Source: Streptomyces monashensis (GTDB taxonomy: Bacteria > Actinomycetota > Actinomycetes > Streptomycetales > Streptomycetaceae). Taken from it: DNA of 64,000 nucleotides. Both the position numbers and the translations under genes were made by a program. The stretch is taken from NCBI RefSeq assembly GCF_001866665.1, contig NZ_MLYO01000031.1:142301-206300 (forward strand), in the 5' to 3' direction. Positions 42,652-53,078 of the stretch are shown in pieces; positions within the stretch are counted from its first letter, which is position 1; each line of letters starts with the position of its first letter. The notes beneath the pieces are model-generated. The model was not told where the DNA came from. It made no database searches and was given only the letters and a program-made list of their open reading frames with translations.

Positions 42652-42700
42652 GGTCTTGGGTAGAGCGCATGCCTGCCCGGCCCCAAGACCAACCGGGCAG
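42652..42700 (+). promoter_or_regulatory. Two overlapping, mutually exclusive hairpins in the egtA leader
   Basis: Hairpin A pairs GGTCTTGGG (42652-42660) with CCCAAGACC (42682-42690). Hairpin B pairs CTGCCCGG (42673-42680) with CCGGGCAG (42693-42700). The arms interleave, and the 2-base link between the last two arms is too short for a normal pseudoknot, so only one can form fully. B ends about 19 bp before the egtA ribosome site. This looks like an RNA switch or attenuator, but no promoter start is known. Confidence 0.5.
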
Positions 42701-42732
42701 ATGGCATGGTGGAATCTCAGGAGGATCCCGAC

Positions 42733-44088
42733 ATGTCCGACTCGAAGAGCGACGGCGGCGACTGTACGAGCCACCGCACCGCCGTCACCGAGGCCGAGGT
42801 GGAGGCCCTGGTCCGGGGCATCTGCTTCAAGACCGGGCCGCCCCGCGCGCTCGGTGTCGAACTGGAATGGCTGGTCCACGAGCTGCGCGCGCCGCAGCTC
42901 CCCGTGACACCCGAACGACTTCGGGCGGCCTACGCCGCCCTGCGGGCCGTGCCCCTGCGCTCGCCGCTCACCGTGGAACCCGGCGGCCAGCTGGAGCTGA
43001 GTTCACCGCCCGCCGCCTCCCTGATGGAGTGCATCCGCACCGTCTCCGCCGACCTGGACACCGTGCGCGGCGTCCTCGCCGAGGACGGTCTCACCCTCGT
43101 CGGCGTCGGCCACGATCCCTGGCACACCCCGCGCCGGTTCCTGCACGAGCCGCGCTACGACGCCATGGAGGCGTGCCTGGACCGCACAGGGCCGGCCGGC
43201 CGGCACATGATGTGCGCCTCCGCGTCCGTGCAGGTCTGCGTGGACGCCGGGCAGGAGGAGCCGGGCCCGCTCGGACACGAACGGCGCTGGTGGCTGGCGC
43301 ATCACCTGGGCGCGGTCCTGGTCGCCGCGTTCGCCAACTCCCCGCTGATCGGCCAGGAGCCCACGGGCTGGCAGTCCAGCCGGCAGCTGATGTGGACGCA
43401 GATCGGTGCCGGCCGCGCCGGGGCTCCCCCGCTGGACGGCGACGCCCGCGGCGCCTGGGCCCGGCATGTGCTGGACTCCCCGGTGATGTGCGTCCGCCGG
43501 GACGACGGCGGGCCGTGGGAGGTGCCCGAGGGGCTCACCTTCCGGGAGTGGACGCGCTCCGGCACGCCCCGGCCGCCCACCCGGGCCGACCTGGACTATC
43601 ACCTGACCACGCTGTTCCCGCCGGTCCGGCCGCGCGGTCATCTGGAGCTGCGCATGATCGACGCGCAGCCCGGCGAGGACGGCTGGATCGTGCCGCTCGC
43701 GGTGACGGCGGCGCTGTTCGACGACCCGGCGGCCGCCGAGACGGCGTACCGGAGCGTGAAACCGCTGGTGGAGCGGACGCTGCACCGGCCGGCGCCGCAC
43801 AATCCGCTGTGGACCGACGCGGCCCGCTCCGGGCTCGCCGACCCGGAGCTGCGCGAGATGGCCGCCGAGTGCTTCGCGGCGGCGCTGGAGGCGCTGCCCC
43901 GGCTCGGCGCCGACGCCGAGGTGATCGGCGCGGTGGCCGCGTTCCGGGACCGTTACGTCGCCCGGGGCCGCAGCCCGGCCGACGACCTGCTGGACCGCCG
44001 ACGCCGCACGGAGCCGGCCCGGCCCCAGCGCACCGGAGACCCCGGAGGCACTGCCCTCGACCGCCGCAGGAAGGACATCCGCACATGA
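42733..44088 (+). CDS. egtA: Ergothioneine biosynthesis glutamate-cysteine ligase EgtA
   Basis: A 451-residue ligase that makes gamma-glutamylcysteine for ergothioneine. GVELEWLVHELRAPQLPVTPERL is the N-terminal ATP/glutamate motif, followed by VEPGGQLELSSPP and RHMMCASASVQVCVDAG, standard for the GCS2-like EgtA family; HLELRMIDAQPGEDGWIVPLAV is the C-terminal site. ATG 42733 is chosen because AGGAGG lies eight bases before it; an in-frame ATG at 42706 has no ribosome site. First gene of egtABCD. Confidence 0.93.
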   Translation: MSDSKSDGGDCTSHRTAVTEAEVEALVRGICFKTGPPRALGVELEWLVHELRAPQLPVTPERLRAAYAALRAVPLRSPLTVEPGGQLELSSPPAASLMECIRTVSADLDTVRGVLAEDGLTLVGVGHDPWHTPRRFLHEPRYDAMEACLDRTGPAGRHMMCASASVQVCVDAGQEEPGPLGHERRWWLAHHLGAVLVAAFANSPLIGQEPTGWQSSRQLMWTQIGAGRAGAPPLDGDARGAWARHVLDSPVMCVRRDDGGPWEVPEGLTFREWTRSGTPRPPTRADLDYHLTTLFPPVRPRGHLELRMIDAQPGEDGWIVPLAVTAALFDDPAAAETAYRSVKPLVERTLHRPAPHNPLWTDAARSGLADPELREMAAECFAAALEALPRLGADAEVIGAVAAFRDRYVARGRSPADDLLDRRRRTEPARPQRTGDPGGTALDRRRKDIRT

Positions 44089-45437
44089 GCGCCCCCGAGA
44101 CCGGCACGCGCGCCGGCGCGGCCGAGCCGGACGCCCCGGACAGCGCGGCCCTGCGCGAGCGCGCGCTCACCTCGCTCGTCACCGCCCGGGACCGCACCAC
44201 GCTGCTGACGACCTGCGTCGAGGACCCGGACCTGACCGCCCAGCACTCCCCGCTGATGTCCCCGCTGGTGTGGGACCTCGCGCACATCGGCAACCAGGAG
44301 GAGCTGTGGCTGCTGCGGGCGGTCGGCGGCCGGGAGGCGATGCGGCCCGAGATCGACGGCCTGTACGACGCCTTCGAGCACCCGCGCGCCGCGCGCCCCT
44401 CGCTGCCCCTGCTGCCGCCCGCCGAGGCCCGGCACTACGCGGCCGAGGTGCGCGGCCGGGTGCTGGATCTGCTGGAGGGCGCGGACTTCCACGGCTCCCG
44501 GCTGACCGAGGCCGGCTTCGCCTTCGGGATGATCGCCCAGCACGAACAGCAGCACGACGAGACGATGCTGATCACCCATCAGCTCAGAAAGGGCCCGCGG
44601 GCGCTCACCGCTCCGGACCCCGACCCGGCGCCGCCGTTCACCGGCCCGGCCGAAGCCCTCGTGCCCGGCGGCCCGTTCACGATGGGCACCTCCACGGAGC
44701 CGTGGGCGCTGGACAACGAACGCCCGGCGCACGTGCGGGAGGTGGCGCCGTTCTGGATCGACACCACCCCGGTGACGAACGCGGCGTACCAGGCGTTCAT
44801 CGAGGACGGCGGTTACGACACCGAGCGCTGGTGGACGCCGGAGGGCTGGGCGCACATCCGGCGGCACGCGATCACGGCTCCACTGTTCTGGCACCGGGAG
44901 GGCGGGCAGTGGCTGCGCCGCCGGTTCGGGGTCACCGAGCCGGTCCCGCCGGACGAGCCGGTGCTGCACGTGTGCTGGTACGAGGCCGACGCCTACGCCC
45001 GCTGGGCCGGGCGGCGGCTGCCCACCGAGCCGGAGTGGGAGAAGGCCGCCCGGCACGACCCGGCCACCGGCAGGTCCCGGCGCTATCCGTGGGGCGACGC
45101 CGATCCGGCGCCCGAGCACGCCAACCTCGGTCAGCGCCATCTCGGCCCGGCGCCCGCAGGCAGCTACCCGGCCGGTGAATCCCCGCTCGGCGTACGGCAG
45201 TTGATCGGGGACGTGTGGGAGTGGACGGCGAGCGACCTCCAGCCGTACCCCGGCTTCCGGGCCTTTCCGTACAAGGAGTACTCGGAGGTGTTCTTCGGCC
45301 CCGAGTACAAGGTGCTGCGCGGCGGTTCGTTCGCGGTGGACCCGGTGGCCTGCCGGGGCACGTTCCGCAACTGGGACTACCCGATCCGCCGGCAGATCTT
45401 CTCCGGGTTCCGCACCGCCCGCTCGGAGGCCGTCTGA
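44085..45437 (+). CDS. egtB: Ergothioneine sulfoxide synthase EgtB
   Basis: A 450-residue non-haem iron enzyme that joins gamma-glutamylcysteine to hercynine with oxygen. The N-terminal DinB-like domain carries the three-histidine iron site: LAHIGNQEELWLLR and AQHEQQHDETML (H-x3-H). The C-terminal formylglycine-generating-enzyme-like fold includes PFWIDTTPVTNAAYQAFIEDGGY, RRLPTEPEWEKAAR and GDVWEWTASDLQPYPGF. The ATG overlaps the egtA stop (ATGA) and its stop overlaps the egtC ATG (TGATG). Confidence 0.94.
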   Translation: MSAPETGTRAGAAEPDAPDSAALRERALTSLVTARDRTTLLTTCVEDPDLTAQHSPLMSPLVWDLAHIGNQEELWLLRAVGGREAMRPEIDGLYDAFEHPRAARPSLPLLPPAEARHYAAEVRGRVLDLLEGADFHGSRLTEAGFAFGMIAQHEQQHDETMLITHQLRKGPRALTAPDPDPAPPFTGPAEALVPGGPFTMGTSTEPWALDNERPAHVREVAPFWIDTTPVTNAAYQAFIEDGGYDTERWWTPEGWAHIRRHAITAPLFWHREGGQWLRRRFGVTEPVPPDEPVLHVCWYEADAYARWAGRRLPTEPEWEKAARHDPATGRSRRYPWGDADPAPEHANLGQRHLGPAPAGSYPAGESPLGVRQLIGDVWEWTASDLQPYPGFRAFPYKEYSEVFFGPEYKVLRGGSFAVDPVACRGTFRNWDYPIRRQIFSGFRTARSEAV

Positions 45438-46252
45438 TGTGCCGTCACCTCGCTTATCTGGGGCCGGAGACACCGCTCGGGCAACTGCTCGTCGAGCCGC
45501 CGCACAGTCTGGTGCACCAGTCGTGGGCGCCGCAGCGGCAGGCGTCCGGGACGGTCAACGCGGACGGTTTCGGGGTGGGCTGGTACGCCCCGGAGGATCC
45601 CGTCCCGGCGCGCTACCGGCGGGCCGGGCCCGTCTGGGCGGACCTGTCCTTCGCCGACCTGGCGCGGGTGGTGCGCTCCGGCGCCGTCCTCGCCGCCGTA
45701 CGGGACGCGACGCTGGCGGGCGCGGACGCCGAGGCGGCCGCGGCCCCCTTCGCGTCCGGACGGTGGCTGTTCAGCCACAACGGCGCCGTCGCGGGCTGGC
45801 CGGACGCGGCCGCCCCGCTGCTGTCCGCCCTGCCGCCGGTCGACCTGCTGGCGCTGGAGGCCCGCAGCGACTCGGCGTTCGTCTGGGCGCTGGTCCTGCA
45901 CCGGCTGCGCTCGGGCGACGAAGCCGGCCAGGCGCTCGGCGAAACGGTGCGCCGGCTGGCCGCGGCGGCCCCCGCCTCCCGGCTCAACCTGCTGCTGACC
46001 GACGGCGCCACGATCGCCGCCACCGCCTGGGGCGACAGCCTCTGGTACCGCACGGAGCCCGGCCGCAGCACGGTCGTCGCCTCCGAGCCGTACGACGACG
46101 ACCCGCTCTGGCAGGAGGTCCCCGACCGCACCGTGCTCACCGCGAGCCGCGCCGGTGTGCTGCTCGCCCCGTTGGAGGACCCCGCGCCCTCCCCCGCCCT
46201 CGACTCCGCTCGAGCGGGGGGACCCCCATCCTCGAAGGAGCCCTGTACGTGA
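45437..46252 (+). CDS. egtC: Ergothioneine biosynthesis amidohydrolase EgtC
   Basis: A 271-residue class II glutamine-amidotransferase-like enzyme that removes glutamate from the sulfoxide intermediate. MCRHLAYLGP exposes Cys2 as the N-terminal nucleophile. NADGFGVGWY and WLFSHNGAVAGWPD are the substrate motifs. The last 25 residues (PSPALDSARAGGPPSSKEPCT) are encoded by a palindromic element that looks inserted, so the natural C-terminus may be shorter. The ATG uses a TGATG overlap with egtB. Confidence 0.92.
   Translation: MCRHLAYLGPETPLGQLLVEPPHSLVHQSWAPQRQASGTVNADGFGVGWYAPEDPVPARYRRAGPVWADLSFADLARVVRSGAVLAAVRDATLAGADAEAAAAPFASGRWLFSHNGAVAGWPDAAAPLLSALPPVDLLALEARSDSAFVWALVLHRLRSGDEAGQALGETVRRLAAAAPASRLNLLLTDGATIAATAWGDSLWYRTEPGRSTVVASEPYDDDPLWQEVPDRTVLTASRAGVLLAPLEDPAPSPALDSARAGGPPSSKEPCT
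46196..46230. repeat. Palindromic Streptomyces repeat element inside the egtC 3' end
   Basis: CTCGACTCCGCTCGAGCGGG, then GGGACCCCCATCC, forms small nested dyads (CCGCTCGAGCGG and GGGACCCCC). From memory, nearly the same string recurs in many Streptomyces genomes around gene ends. Here it encodes part of the EgtC tail without breaking the frame. Only one copy is in the window. Confidence 0.5.
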
Positions 46253-47208
46253 GCCCCCTTCTTGTCACCCGCACCCTGCCCGAGGACGCGACGGACGCCG
46301 CGCTGCGCGCCGACGTCCTGCACGGCCTGACCGACCACCCCAAGTGGCTGCCGCCGAAGTGGTTCTACGACGCCCGCGGCAGCGAACTGTTCGAGCGGAT
46401 CACCGAGTTGCCCGAGTACTACCCGACGCGCGCCGAGCGGGAGATCCTCACCGTCCGCAGCGGCGAGATCGCCGCGGCGAGCGGTGCCCGCACGCTGATC
46501 GAGCTGGGCTCGGGCTCCTCCGAGAAGACCCGTCATCTGCTCGACGCGCTCGCGCCCGCGGTGTACGTCCCGGTCGACGTCAGCGAGAGCGCCCTCACCC
46601 AGGCCGGGCAGGCGCTCGTCGAGGAGCGACCGGGTCTCGAAGTGCACGCGCTGATCGCGGACTTCACCGCCCCGCTGGACCTGCCCGCCACCCCCGGGCC
46701 CCGGCTGCTGGCGTTCCTCGGCGGCACGATCGGCAACCTGCTGCCCGACGAGCGCGCGAAGTTCCTGGCCGCCGTGCGCTCCCTGCTGGCGCCGGGCGAC
46801 GGGCTGCTGCTCGGCACCGACCTCGTCAAGGACGAGCGGGTGCTGGTGCGGGCCTACGCCGACGCTGCCGGGGTGACGGCGGCGTTCAACAAGAACGTGC
46901 TGGCCGTCGTCGACCGGGAACTGGGCGCCGACTTCGATCCGGACGCCTTCGACCACGTGGCCCTGTGGGATCCCGAGCGCGAGTGGATCGAGATGCGGCT
47001 GCGCTCCCGGATCGCGCAGACCGTGAAGGTGCCCGCGCTGGACCTCGCCGTGGACTTCGCGGCGGGCGAGGAGCTGCGCACCGAGGTGTCGGCGAAGTTC
47101 CGCCGGGCCGGGGTGAGCGAGGAACTCTCCGACGCGGGGCTGGAGTTGACCCACTGGTGGACCGACGCGGAGGAACGGTTCGCGCTGTCGCTGAGCATGG
47201 CCCGGTGA
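46249..47208 (+). CDS. egtD: Histidine N-alpha-methyltransferase EgtD
   Basis: A 319-residue SAM-dependent enzyme that trimethylates histidine to hercynine, the first dedicated substrate of the pathway. LIELGSGSSEKTRHLLDAL is the SAM loop; PEYYPTRAEREIL and LAFLGGTIGNLLPDE are family-specific; FNKNVLAVVDRELGADFDPDAFDH follows. GTG 46249 overlaps the egtC stop (GTGA). No EgtE lyase is next to it, as is usual when egtE lies elsewhere. Confidence 0.94.
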   Translation: MSPLLVTRTLPEDATDAALRADVLHGLTDHPKWLPPKWFYDARGSELFERITELPEYYPTRAEREILTVRSGEIAAASGARTLIELGSGSSEKTRHLLDALAPAVYVPVDVSESALTQAGQALVEERPGLEVHALIADFTAPLDLPATPGPRLLAFLGGTIGNLLPDERAKFLAAVRSLLAPGDGLLLGTDLVKDERVLVRAYADAAGVTAAFNKNVLAVVDRELGADFDPDAFDHVALWDPEREWIEMRLRSRIAQTVKVPALDLAVDFAAGEELRTEVSAKFRRAGVSEELSDAGLELTHWWTDAEERFALSLSMAR

Positions 47209-47223
47209 GCCGGCGGGTGTGCC

Positions 47224-48477
47224 TCACAGGCCGGGGGTCAACTCCTCGGTGATCCTGCGGGAGGCCCGGCGGGCCTCGGTCCGCGGGTCCGCCCCGGTCA
47301 GCACCCGGGTCATGTACTGCTTGATCGGGTTGTCGGCCTCGACGTCGGCCCACTGAGGGGTGCCGGGGGTCGCCCGGCCGTGCGCCGCGCCCGCGGCCAT
47401 GGCGGCGACCCCCTCCCCGCCCGCGACCGCGGCCGCCAGCGTGGTCTTGTTGGGCACGTAGTTCATGGTGCGGGCGAGTTCGGTGTCCCACGTGGCGCCG
47501 GTGAGCGCGCCGACGACGGCCGTCGCGGCGAACTGGTCCTTGGTGTTCCGCGGGACGACGAGGTCCGAGCCGCCGGTGAACACCGCGCCGGGCCGGGCCG
47601 CGGTCTTCCCGGGCACCGGGAAGAAGCCCAACGTGCCCTTCAGGGACGGATTCCGCTGCACGATCGACTGGGCGAGCCCCGGTACGGCGACGATCTGGGC
47701 GACCCTGCCGCCCGCGAACACCCCGGCCTGCGGCGGGTGTTCCTCGTCGGCGGCCACGGGGCCCCGGCCGAGCGCCTGGAGCCGCCGGTAGAAGTCCATG
47801 CCGCGCAGCGCGGCCGGGGTGTCCAGGGCGCCCTTCCAGTCGTAGTCCTTCTGCACGGCGAGGTCTCCGCCCTCGTCCCAGACGAATCCGGCGAGTGTGT
47901 ACCAGTCCTGGCCTGCGAGGTAGATCCCCTGGTTCCCGCCGGAGTCGAGCTTCTGGGTGTCGGCGAGCCACTCCTCGCGGGTCTTCGGCGGGGCGGTGAT
48001 GCCGACCGCCCGGAACAGGTCCTTTCGGTAGATGACGACGCGGTTGGCCGCGTACCAGGGGATGCCGTACTGCGCGTTGCCGTCCTTGCCGGGCTCGGCG
48101 AGGCCGGGCAGCCACGCGTCCTGGCCCCAGTCCCGCATCGACTCCAGGGTGAGGTCGGCGAGCCGGCCGCCGTCGGCGTACAGCGGCACCTGGGTGTTGC
48201 CGACCTCGATGACGTCGGGGGCGTCGCCGGAGCCGTCCTTGAGGGCCGCGCGGACCTTCTCGACGATGCCGGTCCATTCCTGGATACGGATGTCGAGGCG
48301 CAGGTCGCGGTGGGTGCGTTCGAAGTCGTCGGTGAAGCGCCGCAGGAAGTCCCGGGAGGCGCTGTCCTTCATCAGCCACACGGTGACGGTCGTGCGCGCG
48401 TGCCCGCCCGGGAGCAGCCCGCAGGCGCTCACGAGGGAGCCGGTGACACAGAGGAGGGCGAGCAGGCGACGTCTCAC
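47224..48477 (-). CDS. DasA-like sugar-binding lipoprotein (ABC transporter, family 1)
   Basis: About 417 residues from GTG 48477 (a TTG at 48501 gives 8 more). The signal VRRRLLALLCVTGSLVSAC ends in a lipobox cysteine. VTVWLMKDSASRDFLRRF, DAPDVIEVGNTQVPLYADGG and QYGIPWYAANRVVIYRKDLF recall DasA, the N,N'-diacetylchitobiose-binding protein of Streptomyces. No permease gene is adjacent, so it must use a transporter encoded elsewhere. A DasR-box-like palindrome lies upstream. It converges on egtD. Confidence 0.82.
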   Translation of the reverse strand: MRRRLLALLCVTGSLVSACGLLPGGHARTTVTVWLMKDSASRDFLRRFTDDFERTHRDLRLDIRIQEWTGIVEKVRAALKDGSGDAPDVIEVGNTQVPLYADGGRLADLTLESMRDWGQDAWLPGLAEPGKDGNAQYGIPWYAANRVVIYRKDLFRAVGITAPPKTREEWLADTQKLDSGGNQGIYLAGQDWYTLAGFVWDEGGDLAVQKDYDWKGALDTPAALRGMDFYRRLQALGRGPVAADEEHPPQAGVFAGGRVAQIVAVPGLAQSIVQRNPSLKGTLGFFPVPGKTAARPGAVFTGGSDLVVPRNTKDQFAATAVVGALTGATWDTELARTMNYVPNKTTLAAAVAGGEGVAAMAAGAAHGRATPGTPQWADVEADNPIKQYMTRVLTGADPRTEARRASRRITEELTPGL

Positions 48478-48568
48478 GAGGGGTCCTGTTCTGTCTGGCA
48501 AGGGGTGCGGACAGGTGTGGGGGCCCGACGTGGGGGGACGAGCGGGGCTCGTACGGGTGTGCTGGGAT

Positions 48569-48584
48569 TTTGGTATGGACCAAT
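48569..48584. promoter_or_regulatory. DasR-responsive-element-like palindrome
   Basis: TTTGGTATGGACCAAT contains TTGGT-N4-ACCAA. The dre consensus for DasR is close to TGGTCTAGACCA; this site keeps both half-sites (TGGT and ACCA) and the spacing, with a changed centre. It lies about 90 bp upstream of the DasA-like gene, at a promoter-compatible distance. Confidence 0.55.
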
Positions 48585-48657
48585 GCGAAGGTCAAGGGGC
48601 GGCCCGGGCGGGGATGGGGCACGGTGGAGGGTGGCGTGACCCGAGAGGAGCGTTCCC

Positions 48658-48873
48658 ATGTCGAATCACACCTACCGCGTCACCGAGATCGTCGGCAGCT
48701 CGCACGAGGGCGTCGACCAGGCCATCCGCAACGCCATCGCGCGCGCCGACCAGACGCTGCGCAATCTCGACTGGTTCGAGGTGACCCAGGTCCGCGGCCA
48801 GATCGAGAACGGGCGGATCGAGCACTACCAGGTGGGGCTGAAGGTGGGCTTCCGGATCGAGGACGAGGGCTGA
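48658..48873 (+). CDS. Dodecin flavin-binding protein
   Basis: A complete 71-residue dodecin: MSNHTYRVTEIVGSSHEGVD, then AIRNAIARADQTLRNLDWFEV and GQIENGRIEHYQVGLKVGFR. Twelve copies assemble into a hollow sphere that stores riboflavin-type flavins or buffers them; the flavin-stacking tryptophan is W39 in LDWFEV. GAGAGGAGCGTTCCC precedes the ATG. Expressed alone. Confidence 0.93.
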   Translation: MSNHTYRVTEIVGSSHEGVDQAIRNAIARADQTLRNLDWFEVTQVRGQIENGRIEHYQVGLKVGFRIEDEG

Positions 48874-48883
48874 CGCCCGTCTC

Positions 48884-49375
48884 TCACGTACGGCCTTCGC
48901 GCTCCTGAGCCTCTTGCAGCACCTCGGACTTCGCGGTCCAGCGTGCCCGTACGACACCGAACCCGGCGCGCTCGGCGTCGTCACAGACCAGCTCGTCGTC
49001 GTCGACGAGAAAGCGGACCTCGCGGCCCTGGGCGAGCCGGCGCAGGATCTCCAGCTTGGTGAACCGCGCGGGCCTCCTGTCGGCGTTGCCCCGCATGAAC
49101 ACCCGTCCCTCGGGCAGGCCTTGGGCCGCGAGCCAGTCCAGCGTGTCGCGCCGGCAGCGCTCGGGCCGGCCGGTGAGATAGACGACCTCGCACTCGCTCG
49201 CGCTCGCCACGGCCAGCGCGACGCCCTCGGCGATCGGCGGGTCCTGCGGCGCGGCCGCGAAGAAGGCGTCCCAGTTCCGCGGCTTTCCCGCCAGGAAGTG
49301 CTGCCGGTGGGCCGTGTCGGCCAGGGTGTTGTCGAGATCGAACACGGCGAGCGGCCGCCTGCTGCTGTCGGTCAC
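48884..49375 (-). CDS. HAD-superfamily phosphatase
   Basis: A 163-residue HAD hydrolase. D13-L-D15-N-T is the nucleophile motif I, YLTGRPERCRRDTLDWL holds motif II Thr, KLEILRRLA has the motif III Lys, and FLVDDDELVCDDAERAG has motif IV acidic residues. The small cap and polynucleotide-kinase-like pattern suggest a nucleotide or end-processing phosphatase, but the substrate is unknown. GTG start at 49375. Confidence 0.85.
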   Translation of the reverse strand: MTDSSRRPLAVFDLDNTLADTAHRQHFLAGKPRNWDAFFAAAPQDPPIAEGVALAVASASECEVVYLTGRPERCRRDTLDWLAAQGLPEGRVFMRGNADRRPARFTKLEILRRLAQGREVRFLVDDDELVCDDAERAGFGVVRARWTAKSEVLQEAQEREGRT

Positions 49376-49439
49376 ACCGCCACCCTAGCCAGCGGCCGCT
49401 GCCCGGGAATCCCCGGCCCACCAGAGCGTTGACATCTGC

Positions 49440-50447
49440 GTGAGCAGTTCAGTGATCGCCCGGACCCGGTTCTCCGTCCTCGACCGTTCCCGCACCCGCG
49501 AGGGCCGGCCGGCCGCCGAGGCGCTGCGGGACACCGTCGCGCTGGCCCAGGAGGCGGAGGCGCTCGGCTACCACCGGTTCTGGGTGGCCGAGCACCACGG
49601 TGTGCCCGGTGTCGCCGGTTCCGCGCCGACCGTGCTCGCCGCCGCCGTCGCCGCGGCCACCCGCACGATCCGGGTCGGCACCGGCGGGGTGATGCTGCCC
49701 AACCACCGCTCGCTCGTCGTCGCCGAGCAGTTCGGCGTCCTGGAGGCGCTGTTCCCGGGCCGGATCGACATGGGGCTCGGGCGGTCCGTCGGGTTCACCG
49801 ACGGGGTGCGCAGGGCTCTGGGCCGGGACAAGGAGGACGCCGAGGACTTCGCCGCCCAGCTCGGCGAGCTGCTCGGCTGGTTCGCGGGCACCTCGCCGAC
49901 CGGGGTGCACGCCCGCCCGTCGGAGGGCCTGCGGGTGCCGCCGTTCGTGCTGGCCCTGGGCGAGGGCGCGCGGATCGCGGCGCGCGCCGGGCTGCCGCTG
50001 GTCATCGGCGATCTGCGCGGCCGCGAGAAGATGCTGCGCGGCATCGACGCGTACCGCACCGGCTTTCGCCCCTCCCCCTGGGCGGCCGAGCCGTACGTCG
50101 TGATCTCCGGCACGGTCGCGCCGGCCGGCACCGAGGAGGCGGCCCGGCGGCTGCTGGTCCCGGAGGCCTGGTCGATGGCGTACGCCCGCACCCACGGCAC
50201 CTTCCCGCCGCTCGCCCCGGCCGACGAGACCGAGGCCCGCCCGATGACGGCGAAGCAGCGCGGCTTCTACGACGCCGGGCTCGCCGGGCACCTCGCCGGC
50301 ACCACCGAGCAGGTCGCGCAGCAGCTGGAGACGGTGCTGAAGGAGACGGACGCCGACGAGGTCCTGGTCACCACCAGCGCCTACGACCGTACGGCCCTGC
50401 TGGACTCCTACCGGCGGCTCGCCGCGCTCTTCGCTCCGGGCCGGTGA
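49440..50447 (+). CDS. Luciferase-like (LLM class) flavin-dependent monooxygenase
   Basis: A 335-residue bacterial-luciferase-fold enzyme of the MsnO8/type 1 subgroup. ALGYHRFWVAEHHGVPGVAGSAP is the signature segment; IRVGTGGVMLPNHRSLVVAEQFGVLEALFPGRIDMGLGRS is the central core. It would use FMNH2 or F420H2, and the sequence alone does not tell which. GTG start at 49440, 64 bp from the divergent HAD gene. Substrate unknown. Confidence 0.88.
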   Translation: MSSSVIARTRFSVLDRSRTREGRPAAEALRDTVALAQEAEALGYHRFWVAEHHGVPGVAGSAPTVLAAAVAAATRTIRVGTGGVMLPNHRSLVVAEQFGVLEALFPGRIDMGLGRSVGFTDGVRRALGRDKEDAEDFAAQLGELLGWFAGTSPTGVHARPSEGLRVPPFVLALGEGARIAARAGLPLVIGDLRGREKMLRGIDAYRTGFRPSPWAAEPYVVISGTVAPAGTEEAARRLLVPEAWSMAYARTHGTFPPLAPADETEARPMTAKQRGFYDAGLAGHLAGTTEQVAQQLETVLKETDADEVLVTTSAYDRTALLDSYRRLAALFAPGR

Positions 50448-50519
50448 GCCCCGAGATGCGCGGGCGGCCGGGGGCGGTGAACCTGGGAGGGGAAGCCCCT
50501 AGCGACGAGGAGGGCTGTC

Positions 50520-50714
50520 ATGTCCGTGCTGGACAAGCTCAAGCAGATGCTCAAGGGCCACGAGGATCAGGCCGGCCAGGGCATCGACAAGGCCGGGGAC
50601 TACGTGGACGAGAAGACCCAGGGCAAGTACAGCGGCCAGGTCGACACGGCCCAGGACAAGCTGAAGGAGCAGCTCGGAGGCACCGACCGGGACACGGACT
50701 ACCCTCCGCGGTAG
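50520..50714 (+). CDS. Small MT0933-like antitoxin-family / CsbD-like protein
   Basis: A 64-residue acidic, Lys/Gln/Asp-rich helical protein (MSVLDKLKQMLKGHEDQAGQ, VDEKTQGKYSGQVDTAQDKL). It matches the short proteins annotated as MT0933-like antitoxin in actinobacteria; CsbD stress proteins look similar. GGAGGG six bases before the ATG is a strong ribosome site. No toxin gene is beside it. Confidence 0.75.
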   Translation: MSVLDKLKQMLKGHEDQAGQGIDKAGDYVDEKTQGKYSGQVDTAQDKLKEQLGGTDRDTDYPPR

Positions 50715-50747
50715 CGGTGCGCGGGCGCGGAATAGAGTTGCCCGTCT

Positions 50748-53067
<2,320 letters not shown>

Positions 53068-53078
<11 letters not shown>

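Noticed and set aside
42652..42700. Stable H-type pseudoknot in the egtA leader
   Set aside because: The loop of two bases cannot cross a nine-base-pair stem; alternative hairpins explain the pairing better.
43953..45473. 506-codon minus-strand frame opposite egtB
   Set aside because: Shadow frame; egtB has its iron and FGE motifs and overlaps its neighbours in a coupled operon.
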